Assembly (NCBI GenBank): GCA_017533915.1
Contig: JAFWHX010000010.1
Location: forward strand, 1 to 64,000
DNA: 64,000 nt
Origin: Eubacterium sp.
GTDB lineage: Bacteria; Bacillota; Clostridia; Peptostreptococcales; Anaerovoracaceae
Direction of reading: 5' to 3'
Shown here: piece after piece, positions 52,308-61,489 of the stretch
Numbering within the stretch: position 1 is the first letter of the stretch
Layout of the letters: each line of letters starts with the position of its first letter
Translations under genes and position numbers: made by a program
The notes under the pieces: generated by a model
What the model was told of the DNA's origin: nothing
The model's database searches: none
What the model saw: only the letters and a program-made list of their open reading frames with translations

Positions 52308-53411
52308 ATGAACAAGCTGCGTGATAAGCTGGACCCTAAATACACTAAGATATGCATATATGCCGGGATCACAGTTATCTCCATAGTCGTGATCCTGATG
52401 CTGCTCGGTTTTTCCGGACCTTTCTGGCAGACCCTCTGGATGATGTTCACAGCCATACTCAAGCCGATCATTATCGGAGGCATTATATGCTATCTGTTCT
52501 TTCCGATCGTACAGAAGATAGAGAATATGCTCAGCAAGGAAGATAAGCCGTGGCGGAGACCTGCAGCTGTCGCGATATTCTATGTTTCTGTCGCGGTGAT
52601 ACTGCTGCTCGCGATACTGGTGCTGTTCTTTGCTCTGAAGGGCAGCATAACAGAAGGCTTGAAAAACATAGACTTAGAAGCGATCAAGGATTTTGTCCTC
52701 ATGCTTAAGGACAGATTCGCTGATCAGCTGGAGTCATTACAGCAGAAGCTGGCTGAGACCGAGCTTCCTATTGGCAAGGCGGGCGACCTGTTCGCAGGGT
52801 TCCTGAACGCCGTGACAGGCTTCTTCAGCGGTCTTCTCTTCGGTGTGATCTTTTCGGTATATTTCATGCTGGACGGTCAGAATATCATGACATATTGGAA
52901 AAGAGCCTTCAGGCTCGTTGCCGGAGATAAAGTGAACGATGAAGTTGAGAGGTTCATTAAAGACGCTGACAAAGTATTCTCGGGTTATATCAGAGGACAG
53001 TTCCTGGACGCATTTCTTGTTGGAGTCATCAGTACGATCGCTCTTACTTTAGGAGGTGTGCCATACGCGGCAGTAGTCGGCGTGCTGATCGGTATAGGCA
53101 ATCTGATACCTTATGTGGGGCCGGTCGTAGGATATGCAGCGGTCGCTGTTATATGTATTGCGATGGCTCAGTTCGACAAGCTCGTAATAGGGATAGCGAT
53201 AATAGCGGTCGTGATGTTTGTTGACGGAAACATCATCAATCCGAGACTCCTCTCAGATAATGTAGAAGTACATCCGCTGCTTGTCGTCGCTGCATTGCTC
53301 GCAGGCGGCGCTATCGGCGGATTCGTCGGAATGCTGGTCGCAGTCCCGGTAGCCGCGCTGCTCAAGCTGCAGTTCGACAGATACCTGGAAAGGAAAGAAG
53401 AAGGCGAATAG
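52308..53411 (+). CDS. AI-2E family (TqsA/YdiK-like) membrane transporter
   Basis: ATG 52308, with AAGGTG 9 bases upstream, gives 367 residues; a GTG twelve bases earlier overlaps that site. The protein has eight predicted helices and the PF01594 landmarks: IIGGIICYLFFPIVQKIE, FSVYFMLDG, FSGYIRGQFLDAFLVGVIS, GIGNLIPYVGPVVG, and the C-terminal FVDGNIINPRLLSDNVEVHPLLVVAALLAGGAIGGFVGMLVAVP. Members export signal molecules or act as Na+/H+ antiporters; the substrate is not predictable. TATAAT at 52232 suggests its own promoter, separate from the RiPP-like cassette. Confidence 0.88.
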   Translation: MNKLRDKLDPKYTKICIYAGITVISIVVILMLLGFSGPFWQTLWMMFTAILKPIIIGGIICYLFFPIVQKIENMLSKEDKPWRRPAAVAIFYVSVAVILLLAILVLFFALKGSITEGLKNIDLEAIKDFVLMLKDRFADQLESLQQKLAETELPIGKAGDLFAGFLNAVTGFFSGLLFGVIFSVYFMLDGQNIMTYWKRAFRLVAGDKVNDEVERFIKDADKVFSGYIRGQFLDAFLVGVISTIALTLGGVPYAAVVGVLIGIGNLIPYVGPVVGYAAVAVICIAMAQFDKLVIGIAIIAVVMFVDGNIINPRLLSDNVEVHPLLVVAALLAGGAIGGFVGMLVAVPVAALLKLQFDRYLERKEEGE

Positions 53412-53439
53412 CGTCACTGCTTTTACTTATATTTTGGCA

Positions 53440-53469
53440 TTGACTTAGCCGTACGAACTAATTTATAAT
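53440..53469 (+). promoter_or_regulatory. hipBA promoter
   Basis: TTGACT (53440-53445) and TATAAT (53464-53469) with an 18-bp spacer form a near-consensus sigma-A promoter. The spacer is almost filled by the first operator. Confidence 0.75.
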
Positions 53470-53538
53470 AATGGTAAGTGTATTTAGCCGAACGGCTAAA
53501 TACAGACTGTTGTTTGAAGAATTGGTTCGTACGGCGTA
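53445..53538 (+). promoter_or_regulatory. HipB operators
   Basis: TTAGCCGTACGAACTAA (53445-53461) overlaps the promoter spacer. Its reverse complement recurs with two changes as TTGGTTCGTACGGCGTA (53522-53538). Between them is a perfect palindrome with 11-base arms GTATTTAGCCG around a 2-base centre (53480-53503). All share the TTAGCCG half-site, so HipB dimers could bind cooperatively. Confidence 0.75.
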
Positions 53539-53567
53539 TTTTATTGTTTTGATGAGGTTTTGATCGT

Positions 53568-53777
53568 ATGGTAAATGACGCGGAGGATTTTGGCAAGGAA
53601 TTGAGGGAACGCAGGAAGAGCCTGGGGTACACGCAGGCGTTTCTGGCAGATTTTACGGGATACAGCGTAAGCTTTATCTCAGACCTGGAAAACGGGAAAA
53701 GCACAGCAGAACTCGGAAAGGCGATCAGGCTCGCTAATGATCTGGGTCTTGATCTGACGATAACTAAAAGGGGATAA
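53568..53777 (+). CDS. hipB: HipB-type antitoxin (XRE helix-turn-helix)
   Basis: The 69-residue protein is almost entirely an XRE-family helix-turn-helix: LRERRKSLGYTQAFLADFTGYSVSFISDLENGKSTAELGKAIRLANDLGLDLTI. It is the DNA-binding antitoxin of the HipA kinase encoded next. It should repress the operon by binding the palindromes upstream. It is shorter than E. coli HipB (88 residues) and has no C-terminal tail beyond the final strand. Only weak GAGG precedes the ATG. Confidence 0.87.
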   Translation: MVNDAEDFGKELRERRKSLGYTQAFLADFTGYSVSFISDLENGKSTAELGKAIRLANDLGLDLTITKRG

Positions 53778-53800
53778 GATGCCGGACCGGATGAGTTTGT

Positions 53801-55078
53801 ATGAGTAAGCTATATGTAAGAATAGAAAAAAACGGGATCCTGACGCTGGTCGGCACGATCGAAGGACCTGGGCCTTCGAATGCCAGATTCAGGTATGACA
53901 GGAGCTATCTTAATAGTGAAGACGCTGTTCCTGTCTCGATCAGCCTGCCTCTTAAAGAAAAGGCGTTCTCAGCAGCCGCTACTGCAGCGTTCTTTGAGGG
54001 ATTACTTCCGGAGGGCTTCACAAGGCGGACGGTCGCGCAGTGGATGCATGTAGATGAGGGAGACTATCTTCCGATACTGCACGGACTCGGGCGCGAGTGC
54101 CTGGGGGCGCTCTGTATAACTGAAGATGGAGACTCGATGGACGCGTCATATGAGCCGGTCGATGAGGATCGTGTGCGTGAGCTGGCGGCTGAAGGTGCGA
54201 CGAGGTCGGCGGAGCTCGTCACGAACGCCCATCTGTCGCTTACCGGGGCATCCGGAAAGGCAGGGCTGTATCTTGCGCCGGATGGTAAACAGTGGTATGT
54301 CCCGCTTGGTCTGGCGCCTAGCACACATATCGTCAAACAAAGCCACGTTCGTTTCGATAACATCGTCCTTAATGAGCAGCTGGCGCAGATGACAGCAGAG
54401 AAGTGCGGAATCAAAGTGCCTAAGAGCTTCATTATAAACACAGGAAACGGCGGTGAGGGAGAAGTCCTTCTTGCGACTGAGCGCTATGACCGTGTGATGG
54501 ATCCAGAAGCAGGCATGATATCAGGCCTGCCGAGGCCCTACAGGCTGCATCAGGAGGATTTTGCCCAAATCATGGGGATCCCGGCGTATTCAAAATACGA
54601 GCAGGGAGATGACAGCTTTCTGGCAAGGATGTTCGACGTTCTGAGAGCGTATTCGTCAGATCCGGTGTCTGATCAGGTGAGGCTTTGGGATACGATCGTT
54701 TTCGATTACCTGGTCGGCGACACTGACGCACACCTGAAGAACTTTTCACTGCTTTACACTCCTGACCTTAAGAACATGCGGCTCTCACCGGCGTACGACA
54801 TAGTGAGCACGGCAGTCTATGAGCAAAGTACCAGAGAGCTGGCAATACATATAGGCGGAGCATGCTCGCTTGATGAGGTGACACGCAGCTCATTCAAAAA
54901 GGCGGCTGCAGATGCAGGCCTCGGCGGGCGAATGGCATTGCGCAGGTTCGATGCCATGAAAAAGAAGTTCACAGATGCGCTGCACAGATCTGCAGAAGAG
55001 CTATATGCCACAGGGTTTGAAAATGCATTGGATATGGAAAAGCGGATCCTGGAACACGGCGGTATCGCGGAACAATAG
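53801..55078 (+). CDS. hipA: HipA-type serine/threonine kinase toxin
   Basis: The 425-residue protein is close in length to E. coli HipA (440). SLTGASGKAGLYL holds the P-loop-like Ser region that is autophosphorylated in E. coli. VFDYLVGDTDAHLKNFSLLY contains the catalytic Asp309 and Mg-binding Asn, and LSPAYDIVST is the DFG-like segment. In E. coli the kinase inactivates glutamyl-tRNA synthetase and causes persistence; the target here is not known. It lies 23 bases after hipB without a good ribosome-binding site, which would keep toxin output low. Confidence 0.9.
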   Translation: MSKLYVRIEKNGILTLVGTIEGPGPSNARFRYDRSYLNSEDAVPVSISLPLKEKAFSAAATAAFFEGLLPEGFTRRTVAQWMHVDEGDYLPILHGLGRECLGALCITEDGDSMDASYEPVDEDRVRELAAEGATRSAELVTNAHLSLTGASGKAGLYLAPDGKQWYVPLGLAPSTHIVKQSHVRFDNIVLNEQLAQMTAEKCGIKVPKSFIINTGNGGEGEVLLATERYDRVMDPEAGMISGLPRPYRLHQEDFAQIMGIPAYSKYEQGDDSFLARMFDVLRAYSSDPVSDQVRLWDTIVFDYLVGDTDAHLKNFSLLYTPDLKNMRLSPAYDIVSTAVYEQSTRELAIHIGGACSLDEVTRSSFKKAAADAGLGGRMALRRFDAMKKKFTDALHRSAEELYATGFENALDMEKRILEHGGIAEQ

Positions 55079-55090
55079 GAGGAGAGAATT

Positions 55091-57154
55091 ATGAAAAGGC
55101 TGATCGTTTTGATGCTTATTGCTGCTTTGATGATGCTTTCTTCATGCGGAGGAGCGCAGAAGGAGGAGAAAAGCAGCGAGGAAGGTTTTGATCCGAATAA
55201 ATGGCTGGACATAGACGTCGAGGGGGCTGTGACTGATTCGATGTCGGCAGATCCTGTGGATGACTTCGCATTCGGGATCAACGGTGACACAGTCCGCGAT
55301 CTCAAGATACCGGAAGGGAAGAAGATCACCGGCGGGATGTATGACGCGGAGGATGAGAATGAGAAGCGGATCATCAGCCTGATGACTGACGACTCGATCA
55401 AGTGCAAAGACGCAGAGCAGGTCCAGGCGCTGTATGGTATGCTCATGGACTGGGACACAAGAAATAAACATGGCGCAGAACCGATAAAGAAGTATCTGGA
55501 GAAGATACAGTCTGTCAGCACGATGGACGAGATGACTGAGCTCATGTGCGACAGGAGCATGAGAAACGCTGTGGGCATGATGTTCGATTTCTATGTATTT
55601 CCGGATAAGGACGACCCGGAAGCATACACTGTGTATCTCGATGCGCCGGCACTCACGATGGAGGATTCGGCGGAATACGTCGATGAGATCACGGACAGCG
55701 GGAAGCTTTTGAAGGAGACGGCAGAGAAGTGCTGGCCTGTCGTTTTGACTTCTGCGGGGATGGACGAGAAAGAGGCAGAAGACATCGTTGCCAGGTCGTT
55801 CGACTTTGAGACGAAGCTCGCTGAGCACATAATGACGAGCGACTATAAATATGAGAAGAACGAAGAGATCATAACCCACAATCCGGCGACTCCAGATGAG
55901 GTGACAGAGATGGCGGGAAGCTTCCCGATCAAAACCATCATGGACGCCCATGGGATCGGTGAAAGCAAAACATATGATGTAAAAGAACCGGATTATTTCA
56001 AAGCTCTTTCCTCGATATATACAGATAAGAATCTGGAGGATATGAAAGCCTGGCTGATAACGAGACTTGCCGAAACCTCGATGGATCTGCTTGACAAGGA
56101 TACCAGGGATGAGACGACAAAGATCACTAACGACCTCGCAGGAGTAAAAGGCACCGAGAAGGATGATGCCATGGCAGCAGATATCGTAAATGATGAGCTG
56201 CCGCTTCCTCTTGATAATATGTATATCGAAAAATACTGCACAGAAGAGATGAGAAACGACATCCTGGATATCATCAGTATGTGCGTCGATACTTACAGGG
56301 TGATGCTTGCAGAAGAAGACTGGCTGAGCAAAGAAACTCAGGAGAAGGCAGTAGAAAAACTCGACAATATCGTAGTCAGAGCTGTATATCCTGACGATAT
56401 AGAGACATGGCCTGACCTTAAGGTAAGTACGTTCGATGACGGAAGCAACCTCTTTGATTCGGTCATAGCAATAAGGAACTATAAAGAAGAGCGGATGGCG
56501 AAGAGAGTTAATAAAAAGGCAGAAAGAGAATACTGGGACAGGAATGAATGTCCTACGTCTATGACTAATGCATTTTATGATCCGCAGGACAACTCGATCA
56601 ACATCCTTGGCGGTATGCTCCTTGGCTGCATGTATGGTAAAGATAAAATGGATGAAGAAAATCTCGGCGCGATCGGCATAGTGATCGGTCATGAGATAAG
56701 CCATGCATTCGATAATTCCGGAGCGCTTTACGATAAAGTCGGAAAGATGGCGAACTGGTGGACAGACGCGGACAAGAAAGCTTTTGATGAGCGGGCCAAA
56801 AAGGTGATAAAGTATTACGACAGGATAGAGCCGCTGGAAGGCTGCAGATGCAAAGGCAGCATGGTCCAGGGTGAAGCAACGGCAGACATGGGAGGAATGA
56901 AGTGCGTGCTCCGGGCAGCAGCGGATATGGAAGGCTTTGATTACAAGAAGTTCTTTGAGAGCTATGCGCACGTCTGGGCTGTCAGCAATGTCGAATCGTA
57001 TGAGAGGCAGAGAATACTTACGAATGTACACCCGGTCGCATATCTGAGAGTGAACGTGCCGGTGCAGCAGATGCAGGAATTCTATGATACATACGATGTA
57101 AAAGAAGGGGACGGCATGTACCTCGCGCCGGAAGACCGCATTTCGATCTGGTAG
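55091..57154 (+). CDS. M13-family zinc metallopeptidase lipoprotein
   Basis: The 687-residue protein starts with a lipoprotein signal (MLIAALMMLSSC; Cys at the lipobox). The zinc site is HEISH (His534, Glu535, His538) in IGHEISHAFDNSGA, with the third ligand Glu595 in GEATADMGG, and the substrate-binding NAFYDPQDNSINILGG precedes it. The C-terminal DGMYLAPEDRISIW matches the M13 end, where NxW is usual. PepO/neprilysin-like enzymes cut oligopeptides outside the cell, here presumably feeding amino acid fermentation. It lies 13 bases after hipA but has its own AGGAGGAG. Confidence 0.92.
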   Translation: MKRLIVLMLIAALMMLSSCGGAQKEEKSSEEGFDPNKWLDIDVEGAVTDSMSADPVDDFAFGINGDTVRDLKIPEGKKITGGMYDAEDENEKRIISLMTDDSIKCKDAEQVQALYGMLMDWDTRNKHGAEPIKKYLEKIQSVSTMDEMTELMCDRSMRNAVGMMFDFYVFPDKDDPEAYTVYLDAPALTMEDSAEYVDEITDSGKLLKETAEKCWPVVLTSAGMDEKEAEDIVARSFDFETKLAEHIMTSDYKYEKNEEIITHNPATPDEVTEMAGSFPIKTIMDAHGIGESKTYDVKEPDYFKALSSIYTDKNLEDMKAWLITRLAETSMDLLDKDTRDETTKITNDLAGVKGTEKDDAMAADIVNDELPLPLDNMYIEKYCTEEMRNDILDIISMCVDTYRVMLAEEDWLSKETQEKAVEKLDNIVVRAVYPDDIETWPDLKVSTFDDGSNLFDSVIAIRNYKEERMAKRVNKKAEREYWDRNECPTSMTNAFYDPQDNSINILGGMLLGCMYGKDKMDEENLGAIGIVIGHEISHAFDNSGALYDKVGKMANWWTDADKKAFDERAKKVIKYYDRIEPLEGCRCKGSMVQGEATADMGGMKCVLRAAADMEGFDYKKFFESYAHVWAVSNVESYERQRILTNVHPVAYLRVNVPVQQMQEFYDTYDVKEGDGMYLAPEDRISIW

Positions 57155-57170
57155 CACAGACTTCAGATCT

Positions 57171-57244
57171 GTTCCGGCCTTCGGAATACATCTCTGTTCC
57201 GGCATTTTGAATACATCTCTTTCCGGCCTTCGGAATACATCTGA
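57171..57244 (+). repeat. 25-bp tandem repeat, three units
   Basis: TTCCGGCCTTCGGAATACAT units start at 57172, 57197 (diverged) and 57221. They follow the peptidase stop codon and contain small inverted TTCCGG/CGGAA sequences. Confidence 0.85.
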
Positions 57245-57380
57245 CGCGGGTAAGAGTGTGAGAATGATCACAGCTAGATTATGAAGCACACAAATTTATC
57301 ACAATACCATCTTTTATACATCAAGAATAAATGGTATCATAAAACAAGTTAAGAATTTCATCTGACAGTGGATTTATATA

Positions 57381-58979
57381 GTGATCAATAAAAAGCATAA
57401 AGTATTTAACAGTATAGTTGGCTTGATGGAAAGCCGTGCGGTATATTTCATTATCGCCGGCCTTCTTGTTTTGTTTGTGGCTCTTCAGGGAGTCCTTATC
57501 GCCGGAGCAGAACCGGGCATAACGAGACTCAAGGTCGCTCAGGATAAAGGGCAGATAAAGGTGTCCTGGAAAGATCAGAAAGGCGCGGATGCGTATCTGA
57601 TAAGAGTGGAAGACCAGAAGACGGATGAGACGAAAGTCATAAAGACCAGTGAATTATCATGTTCAGTACCATGCGATGATATTCCCGGGAAGTACAGAGT
57701 GTCCGTAAGGTCAGTTGGATCATCAAAAGGTAATTCTGATTTCCCTACAGCTCAGAGCGAAACGATAAAGCTAAGAAAATACAGTCAGAAAATCAAACTC
57801 GAGAACGATAATATCGTTCTTGTTGAAGGTGAGAAGGAGAAAGTAAAAGCAAAGGCTACGGGTGACATATCCTACGACACAGATTCAGAAGTCATAGATG
57901 TGACTGACAAAGGGACGGTGAAGGCTGTATCACCAGGAAAAACAGAGCTGAAGGTGTGCGCAGAAGGTGGTACATATTATTCTCCTGAAGAGAAGACTGT
58001 AACAGTGACGGTGTTCCCTGACGAGCTGGATACTCCAAAAGTGAAGATAAAGGAAAAGAATGAATTCGACGCAGTGCTCACATGGGACGAGGTGCCTTAC
58101 GCTACGTCATACGAAATATATAAGGGCAGCTCTGAAGAACCTTTCATGGAGACTGAGGAGAGGGAAGCAGAGGTCCTTCGTTCTTCTGCCGGATACCGCA
58201 TAAAGGCAAAAGTAAAAGCCGGAGATGAATATGTATGGAGTCCATACTCTGACCCGGCAAAGATGGATACCTATGTCGATGAAGCTCCTTCATACAGCTC
58301 ACCGTATCTTTTAAAAACGTTCGACAGTTCAGATCTTGAGGAGATAGCAAGTATTCCGTGTGCGGGATCTGCAGGCGCACCACAGTCATTCAGCTACACA
58401 GGGAAGGATTATATAGTGACTTATGAGGACAGGTCACTCGCTGTGTTTGGAAAGGACGCGAAGGAAAAAGACAGAGTCAGCATGGATATGAGCCGTCCAA
58501 ACGGCAGCACATATGCAAACGGCAGAGTATACATCGTTCATACCAGTTCCACATGTTCGATATACAATACAGAGACCGGAAACACGGGAAGTGTAAGGAT
58601 CCCGAGGGTGACGTCAGGAATTGCGTACGATGCAAGTATCAACCGTTTCTATCTTTCAGGCGGGCCGAAGGTCCTGATAACTGATGAACAGTTCAACGCG
58701 ACCGGTAAGATCATGAAAGTGAGATCACAGAGAGCCCAGGATATCGGAGCTGGAGACGGCGTCGTCCTTGTGGCCATATGGACAGGCAGCACAAATTTTG
58801 TGGATGTTTACAGGACAAAAGATCTCAAGTACATCGGAGGTTATGAGATCCCGTTCGGTGAGATAGAGAGTGTCACATCAGTAGACAAGCATCTGGTCTT
58901 CCTCATGCATAACACTTTATTCAACGGGACAAGAGCCGGGAAGATACTCAGAACAAAAGACAGGCTGCCGATCTCATAA
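57381..58979 (+). CDS. Secreted FN3/Ig-like protein with a propeller-like domain
   Basis: The 532-residue protein (GTG start) has an N-terminal signal/anchor (AVYFIIAGLLVLFVALQGV). A fibronectin-like domain follows (ITRLKVAQDKGQIKVSWKDQ...), then a Big_2-like part with the typical VTDKGTVKAVSPGKTELKV and a second FN3-like unit (AVLTWDEVPYATSYEIYKGS). About 210 C-terminal residues form repeated strands resembling a beta-propeller (GRVYIVHTSSTCSIYNTETG, RFYLSGGPKVLITDEQ). No catalytic motif is visible, so it is probably a surface binding protein. It has its own TATCAT-like -10 region and ends at a strong terminator. Confidence 0.7.
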   Translation: MINKKHKVFNSIVGLMESRAVYFIIAGLLVLFVALQGVLIAGAEPGITRLKVAQDKGQIKVSWKDQKGADAYLIRVEDQKTDETKVIKTSELSCSVPCDDIPGKYRVSVRSVGSSKGNSDFPTAQSETIKLRKYSQKIKLENDNIVLVEGEKEKVKAKATGDISYDTDSEVIDVTDKGTVKAVSPGKTELKVCAEGGTYYSPEEKTVTVTVFPDELDTPKVKIKEKNEFDAVLTWDEVPYATSYEIYKGSSEEPFMETEEREAEVLRSSAGYRIKAKVKAGDEYVWSPYSDPAKMDTYVDEAPSYSSPYLLKTFDSSDLEEIASIPCAGSAGAPQSFSYTGKDYIVTYEDRSLAVFGKDAKEKDRVSMDMSRPNGSTYANGRVYIVHTSSTCSIYNTETGNTGSVRIPRVTSGIAYDASINRFYLSGGPKVLITDEQFNATGKIMKVRSQRAQDIGAGDGVVLVAIWTGSTNFVDVYRTKDLKYIGGYEIPFGEIESVTSVDKHLVFLMHNTLFNGTRAGKILRTKDRLPIS

Positions 58980-59020
58980 AGAAGTCTGGAAGTTCGACCA
59001 TAGACGATGATAATGACGCA

Positions 59021-59052
59021 AAAACGGATGCCGTGAAGGCATCCGTTTTTTG
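59021..59052 (+). terminator. Two-way intrinsic terminator
   Basis: AAAACGGATGCC pairs with GGCATCCGTTTT across a five-base loop, with T-runs on both strands. It can end the plus-strand surface-protein gene and the minus-strand tRNA gene. Confidence 0.9.
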
Positions 59053-59053
59053 T

Positions 59054-59128
59054 TGGTACCGCCTACGGGAATCGAACCCATGATTTGGCCGTGAGAGGGC
59101 CACGTCTTAACCTCTTGACCAAGGCGGC
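59054..59128 (-). tRNA. tRNA-Glu (anticodon CUC)
   Basis: Read on the minus strand, the 75 bases fold as a tRNA. The acceptor stem is GCCGCCT with AGGCGGT (one G-U at 1-72). The D arm begins TTGGTCAAGAGG, the anticodon stem TGGCC/GGCCA holds loop CTCTCAC with anticodon CTC, and the T loop is GGGTTCGATTCCC. ACCA is encoded at the 3' end. It reads GAG codons. A two-way terminator follows it, and its promoter must overlap that of threonine synthase on the opposite strand. Confidence 0.95.
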
Positions 59129-59148
59129 ATATTGTATAGTCAAGTTGT

Positions 59149-59177
59149 TTGCAAACTGACTTTACATATTATATACT
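59149..59177 (+). promoter_or_regulatory. Promoter of threonine synthase
   Basis: TTGCAA (59149-59154) and TATACT (59172-59177) with a 17-bp spacer. The leader to the start codon is about 120 bases; I see no T-box or riboswitch in it. Confidence 0.6.
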
Positions 59178-59305
59178 GTTAGCATATAGTTGGCAAGTAT
59201 TATTTTGCTTTTATTTGAAATTATTCGGACAATTTGTTTTGTCTGCAGGAATGGCGTGCTGTGGCCTGCTGATCAGGGCTGATGCATGCGGGAATGGAGT
59301 TTTGT

Positions 59306-60784
59306 ATGTTATTCAGAAGTACGCGCGGTGACAGTGATGAATTAAGGGCTGCTCAGGCGATAATCCGCGGGATAGCGCCGGACAGAGGTCTTTACGTGCC
59401 GGAGGAGATCCCGGAGATGCCGTTCAGCCTCAAGGATATGGAAGAAGCTTCGTATCAGGAGCTCGCGAAGAAAGTGATCGGAGCTTTCTTCACAGACTAC
59501 ACTGAAGAGAAGCTGGATTCATGTGTGACCGGCGCGTATGATGAAAAATTCGATACAGAAGAGATCGCCCCGCTCGTGAAGGCGGGGGACGCCTGGTTCC
59601 TTGAGCTCTATCACGGGAAGACAGCTGCCTTCAAGGACATGGCGCTTTCGATACTTCCGCGGCTCCTCACTGCTGCCGTGAAGAAAGAACATGATGACGA
59701 CAAGATCTGCATCCTGACCGCGACATCCGGCGATACCGGAAAAGCAGCGCTCGAAGGTTTTGCTGACGTCCCGGGGACTGAGATCACTGTTTTCTACCCT
59801 GACAGCGGCGTATCTGAGGTGCAGGAGCGCCAGATGGTGACACAGACCGGCGCAAACACGCACGTATTCGCGATAAGGGGGAACTTTGACGACGCGCAGA
59901 CCGGTGTAAAAAACACGTTCCAGGACGAAGCCGTAGCTGCTGAGCTGAAAAAGCACGGCATAAGGTTCTCCAGCGCGAACTCGATCAACATCGGCCGCCT
60001 CGTGCCGCAGGTCGTTTATTATATCTGGGCGTATCTTCAGATGGTCCGCCAGGGCGCGATAAAGAACGGCGACAAGATCAACATAGTCGTCCCGACCGGG
60101 AACTTCGGCAACATCCTCGCCGCATACTACGCGAAGCAGATGGGACTCCCGGTGAGCATGCTCGTCTGCGCATCCAACAAGAACAAAGTCCTCACGGACT
60201 TCTTCAGGACCGGTGTCTACGACATGGACAGGGAATTTTACCTGACCAACTCACCGTCGATGGATATTCTCATCAGCAGCAATCTCGAGCGTCTGCTCTG
60301 GCACCTTTCCGGCGGCGACTCTGAGGACATCAAAACCCTGATGGCTGATCTCGACGGCGCCCGCCGCTATGAGGTGAGCGACAGGATCAAAGCCGGGCTC
60401 GGGCAGTTCTATGGAGGTTTTGCTGATGTCGAGGCGACGAACAAAACCATCGGCGACATGTACCGTGAAAATGGCTACTTGATAGATACGCACACTGCTG
60501 TAGGATACAAAGTATACGAAGACTACAGAAAAGAGACCGGGGACGAGACTCCTGCAGTGATCGCGTCAACAGCAAGTCCGTACAAGTTCGCGGCTAGCGT
60601 CGCCAGGTCGATCGGCCTTGACGAGCAGCCGGACGGATTCGCATACATACGGGAAGTAGCTGAGAAGACCGGCGTAAAAGTACCGGAAGGCCTGCGTGAC
60701 CTGGATAAGAAAGAGATCCGCCACACAGGCGTGATAGATACGGACGAGATCAAAACGACAGTGCTGGAACTCTTCGCAAAATAA
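59306..60784 (+). CDS. thrC: Threonine synthase
   Basis: ATG 59306 has TGGAG six bases upstream and gives 492 residues, the size of the long class of ThrC. Motifs: LFRSTRGD at the N-terminus, the PLP Lys110 in HGKTAAFKDMAL, ATSGDTGKAALEGF, SINIGRLVPQVVYY, and PTGNFGNILAAYYAKQMG for the PLP phosphate. It converts O-phosphohomoserine to threonine. No other threonine or homoserine genes adjoin it. A 28-bp tandem array follows the stop codon. Confidence 0.95.
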   Translation: MLFRSTRGDSDELRAAQAIIRGIAPDRGLYVPEEIPEMPFSLKDMEEASYQELAKKVIGAFFTDYTEEKLDSCVTGAYDEKFDTEEIAPLVKAGDAWFLELYHGKTAAFKDMALSILPRLLTAAVKKEHDDDKICILTATSGDTGKAALEGFADVPGTEITVFYPDSGVSEVQERQMVTQTGANTHVFAIRGNFDDAQTGVKNTFQDEAVAAELKKHGIRFSSANSINIGRLVPQVVYYIWAYLQMVRQGAIKNGDKINIVVPTGNFGNILAAYYAKQMGLPVSMLVCASNKNKVLTDFFRTGVYDMDREFYLTNSPSMDILISSNLERLLWHLSGGDSEDIKTLMADLDGARRYEVSDRIKAGLGQFYGGFADVEATNKTIGDMYRENGYLIDTHTAVGYKVYEDYRKETGDETPAVIASTASPYKFAASVARSIGLDEQPDGFAYIREVAEKTGVKVPEGLRDLDKKEIRHTGVIDTDEIKTTVLELFAK

Positions 60785-60817
60785 GATATGAAACCGCCGT
60801 GCTGCATTAATAAGCAA

Positions 60818-60963
60818 GCGGCACCTGTGCGGCATTAAGAGGTGAGCGGCACCTGTGCGGCACTAAGAGGTGAGCGGCACCTGTGCGGCACTAATAAGTA
60901 AGCGACAGCTGTGTTGCATTAATAAGCAAGCGGCACCTGTGTTGTATTAAGAAGCAAGCGGCA
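60818..60963 (+). repeat. 28-bp tandem array, five units
   Basis: GCGGCACCTGTGCGGCACTA-type units start at 60818, 60846, 60874, 60902 and 60930, with a partial at 60958; every step is exactly 28 bp. Later units diverge (TGTGTTGCATTA). There are no spacers, so this is not a CRISPR. It lies between thrC and the channel gene. Confidence 0.92.
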
Positions 60964-61017
60964 ACGGCTGATGGCAAGCTGGTGCTTCTGATCAATATCC
61001 AGAAAAGAGTAATTAGT

Positions 61018-61434
61018 ATGAACAAGCTGAAAATTCTGTGGAAAGTGATACGACATCTTAATTTTGACCGTGTCATTCTGGGATTTCTGATCTGGTTTTT
61101 CATATCCGCAGTGATTATCATGTGTGTTGAGCCCGGCATAAACGGGCTGGGGAATGCGCTCTGGTATCTTTTTGTTGCATGCACTTCGATAGGATTTGGC
61201 GATCTGGTCGCGACTACATTCATAGGACGCGCGCTCACTGTGATCCTTACGATAATGGAGATCCTCCTGGTCGCTATGTTCTCAGGAGTAGTTGTAAGCT
61301 TCTACCTTGAGATATTGCGCGCTAATGAGAAAGAAAGCATATCCGCTTTTATGGACAAGCTGGAGAATCTGACAGATCTCACTCCAGAAGAGCTGAAAGA
61401 GATCGAAGACAAAGTGAAAGAAATAAGGTCGTAA
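61018..61434 (+). CDS. Two-helix potassium channel
   Basis: The 138-residue protein from ATG 61018 (an earlier GTG frame lacks a ribosome-binding site) has helix one (VILGFLIWFFISAVIIMCV), a pore loop with selectivity filter TSIGFGD, and helix two (ILTIMEILLVAMFSGVVVSFYL). A short helical tail (SAFMDKLENLTDLTPEELKEIEDKVKEI) could tetramerise or gate. The filter differs from TVGYGD by Ile and Phe, as seen in many bacterial Ion_trans_2 channels, so K+ is likely but selectivity is untested. No RCK domain is present. Confidence 0.85.
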   Translation: MNKLKILWKVIRHLNFDRVILGFLIWFFISAVIIMCVEPGINGLGNALWYLFVACTSIGFGDLVATTFIGRALTVILTIMEILLVAMFSGVVVSFYLEILRANEKESISAFMDKLENLTDLTPEELKEIEDKVKEIRS

Positions 61435-61489
61435 AGTGTTATGCGATTTAAATAATGTGTTCAGACAGCATCTTAGTTTTTGATGATAG

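Noticed and set aside
55142..57289. 715-codon open frame on the minus strand
   Set aside because: It is exactly antisense to the M13 peptidase gene with its intact HEISH site; long shadow frames are common opposite such genes.
53801..59128. Functional link between HipA and the nearby tRNA-Glu gene
   Set aside because: E. coli HipA targets glutamyl-tRNA synthetase, but the tRNA gene is 4 kb away with unrelated genes between; proximity is probably chance.
59130..59305. T-box or threonine riboswitch ahead of thrC
   Set aside because: The leader has no T-box sequence, no specifier hairpin and no terminator/antiterminator pair.
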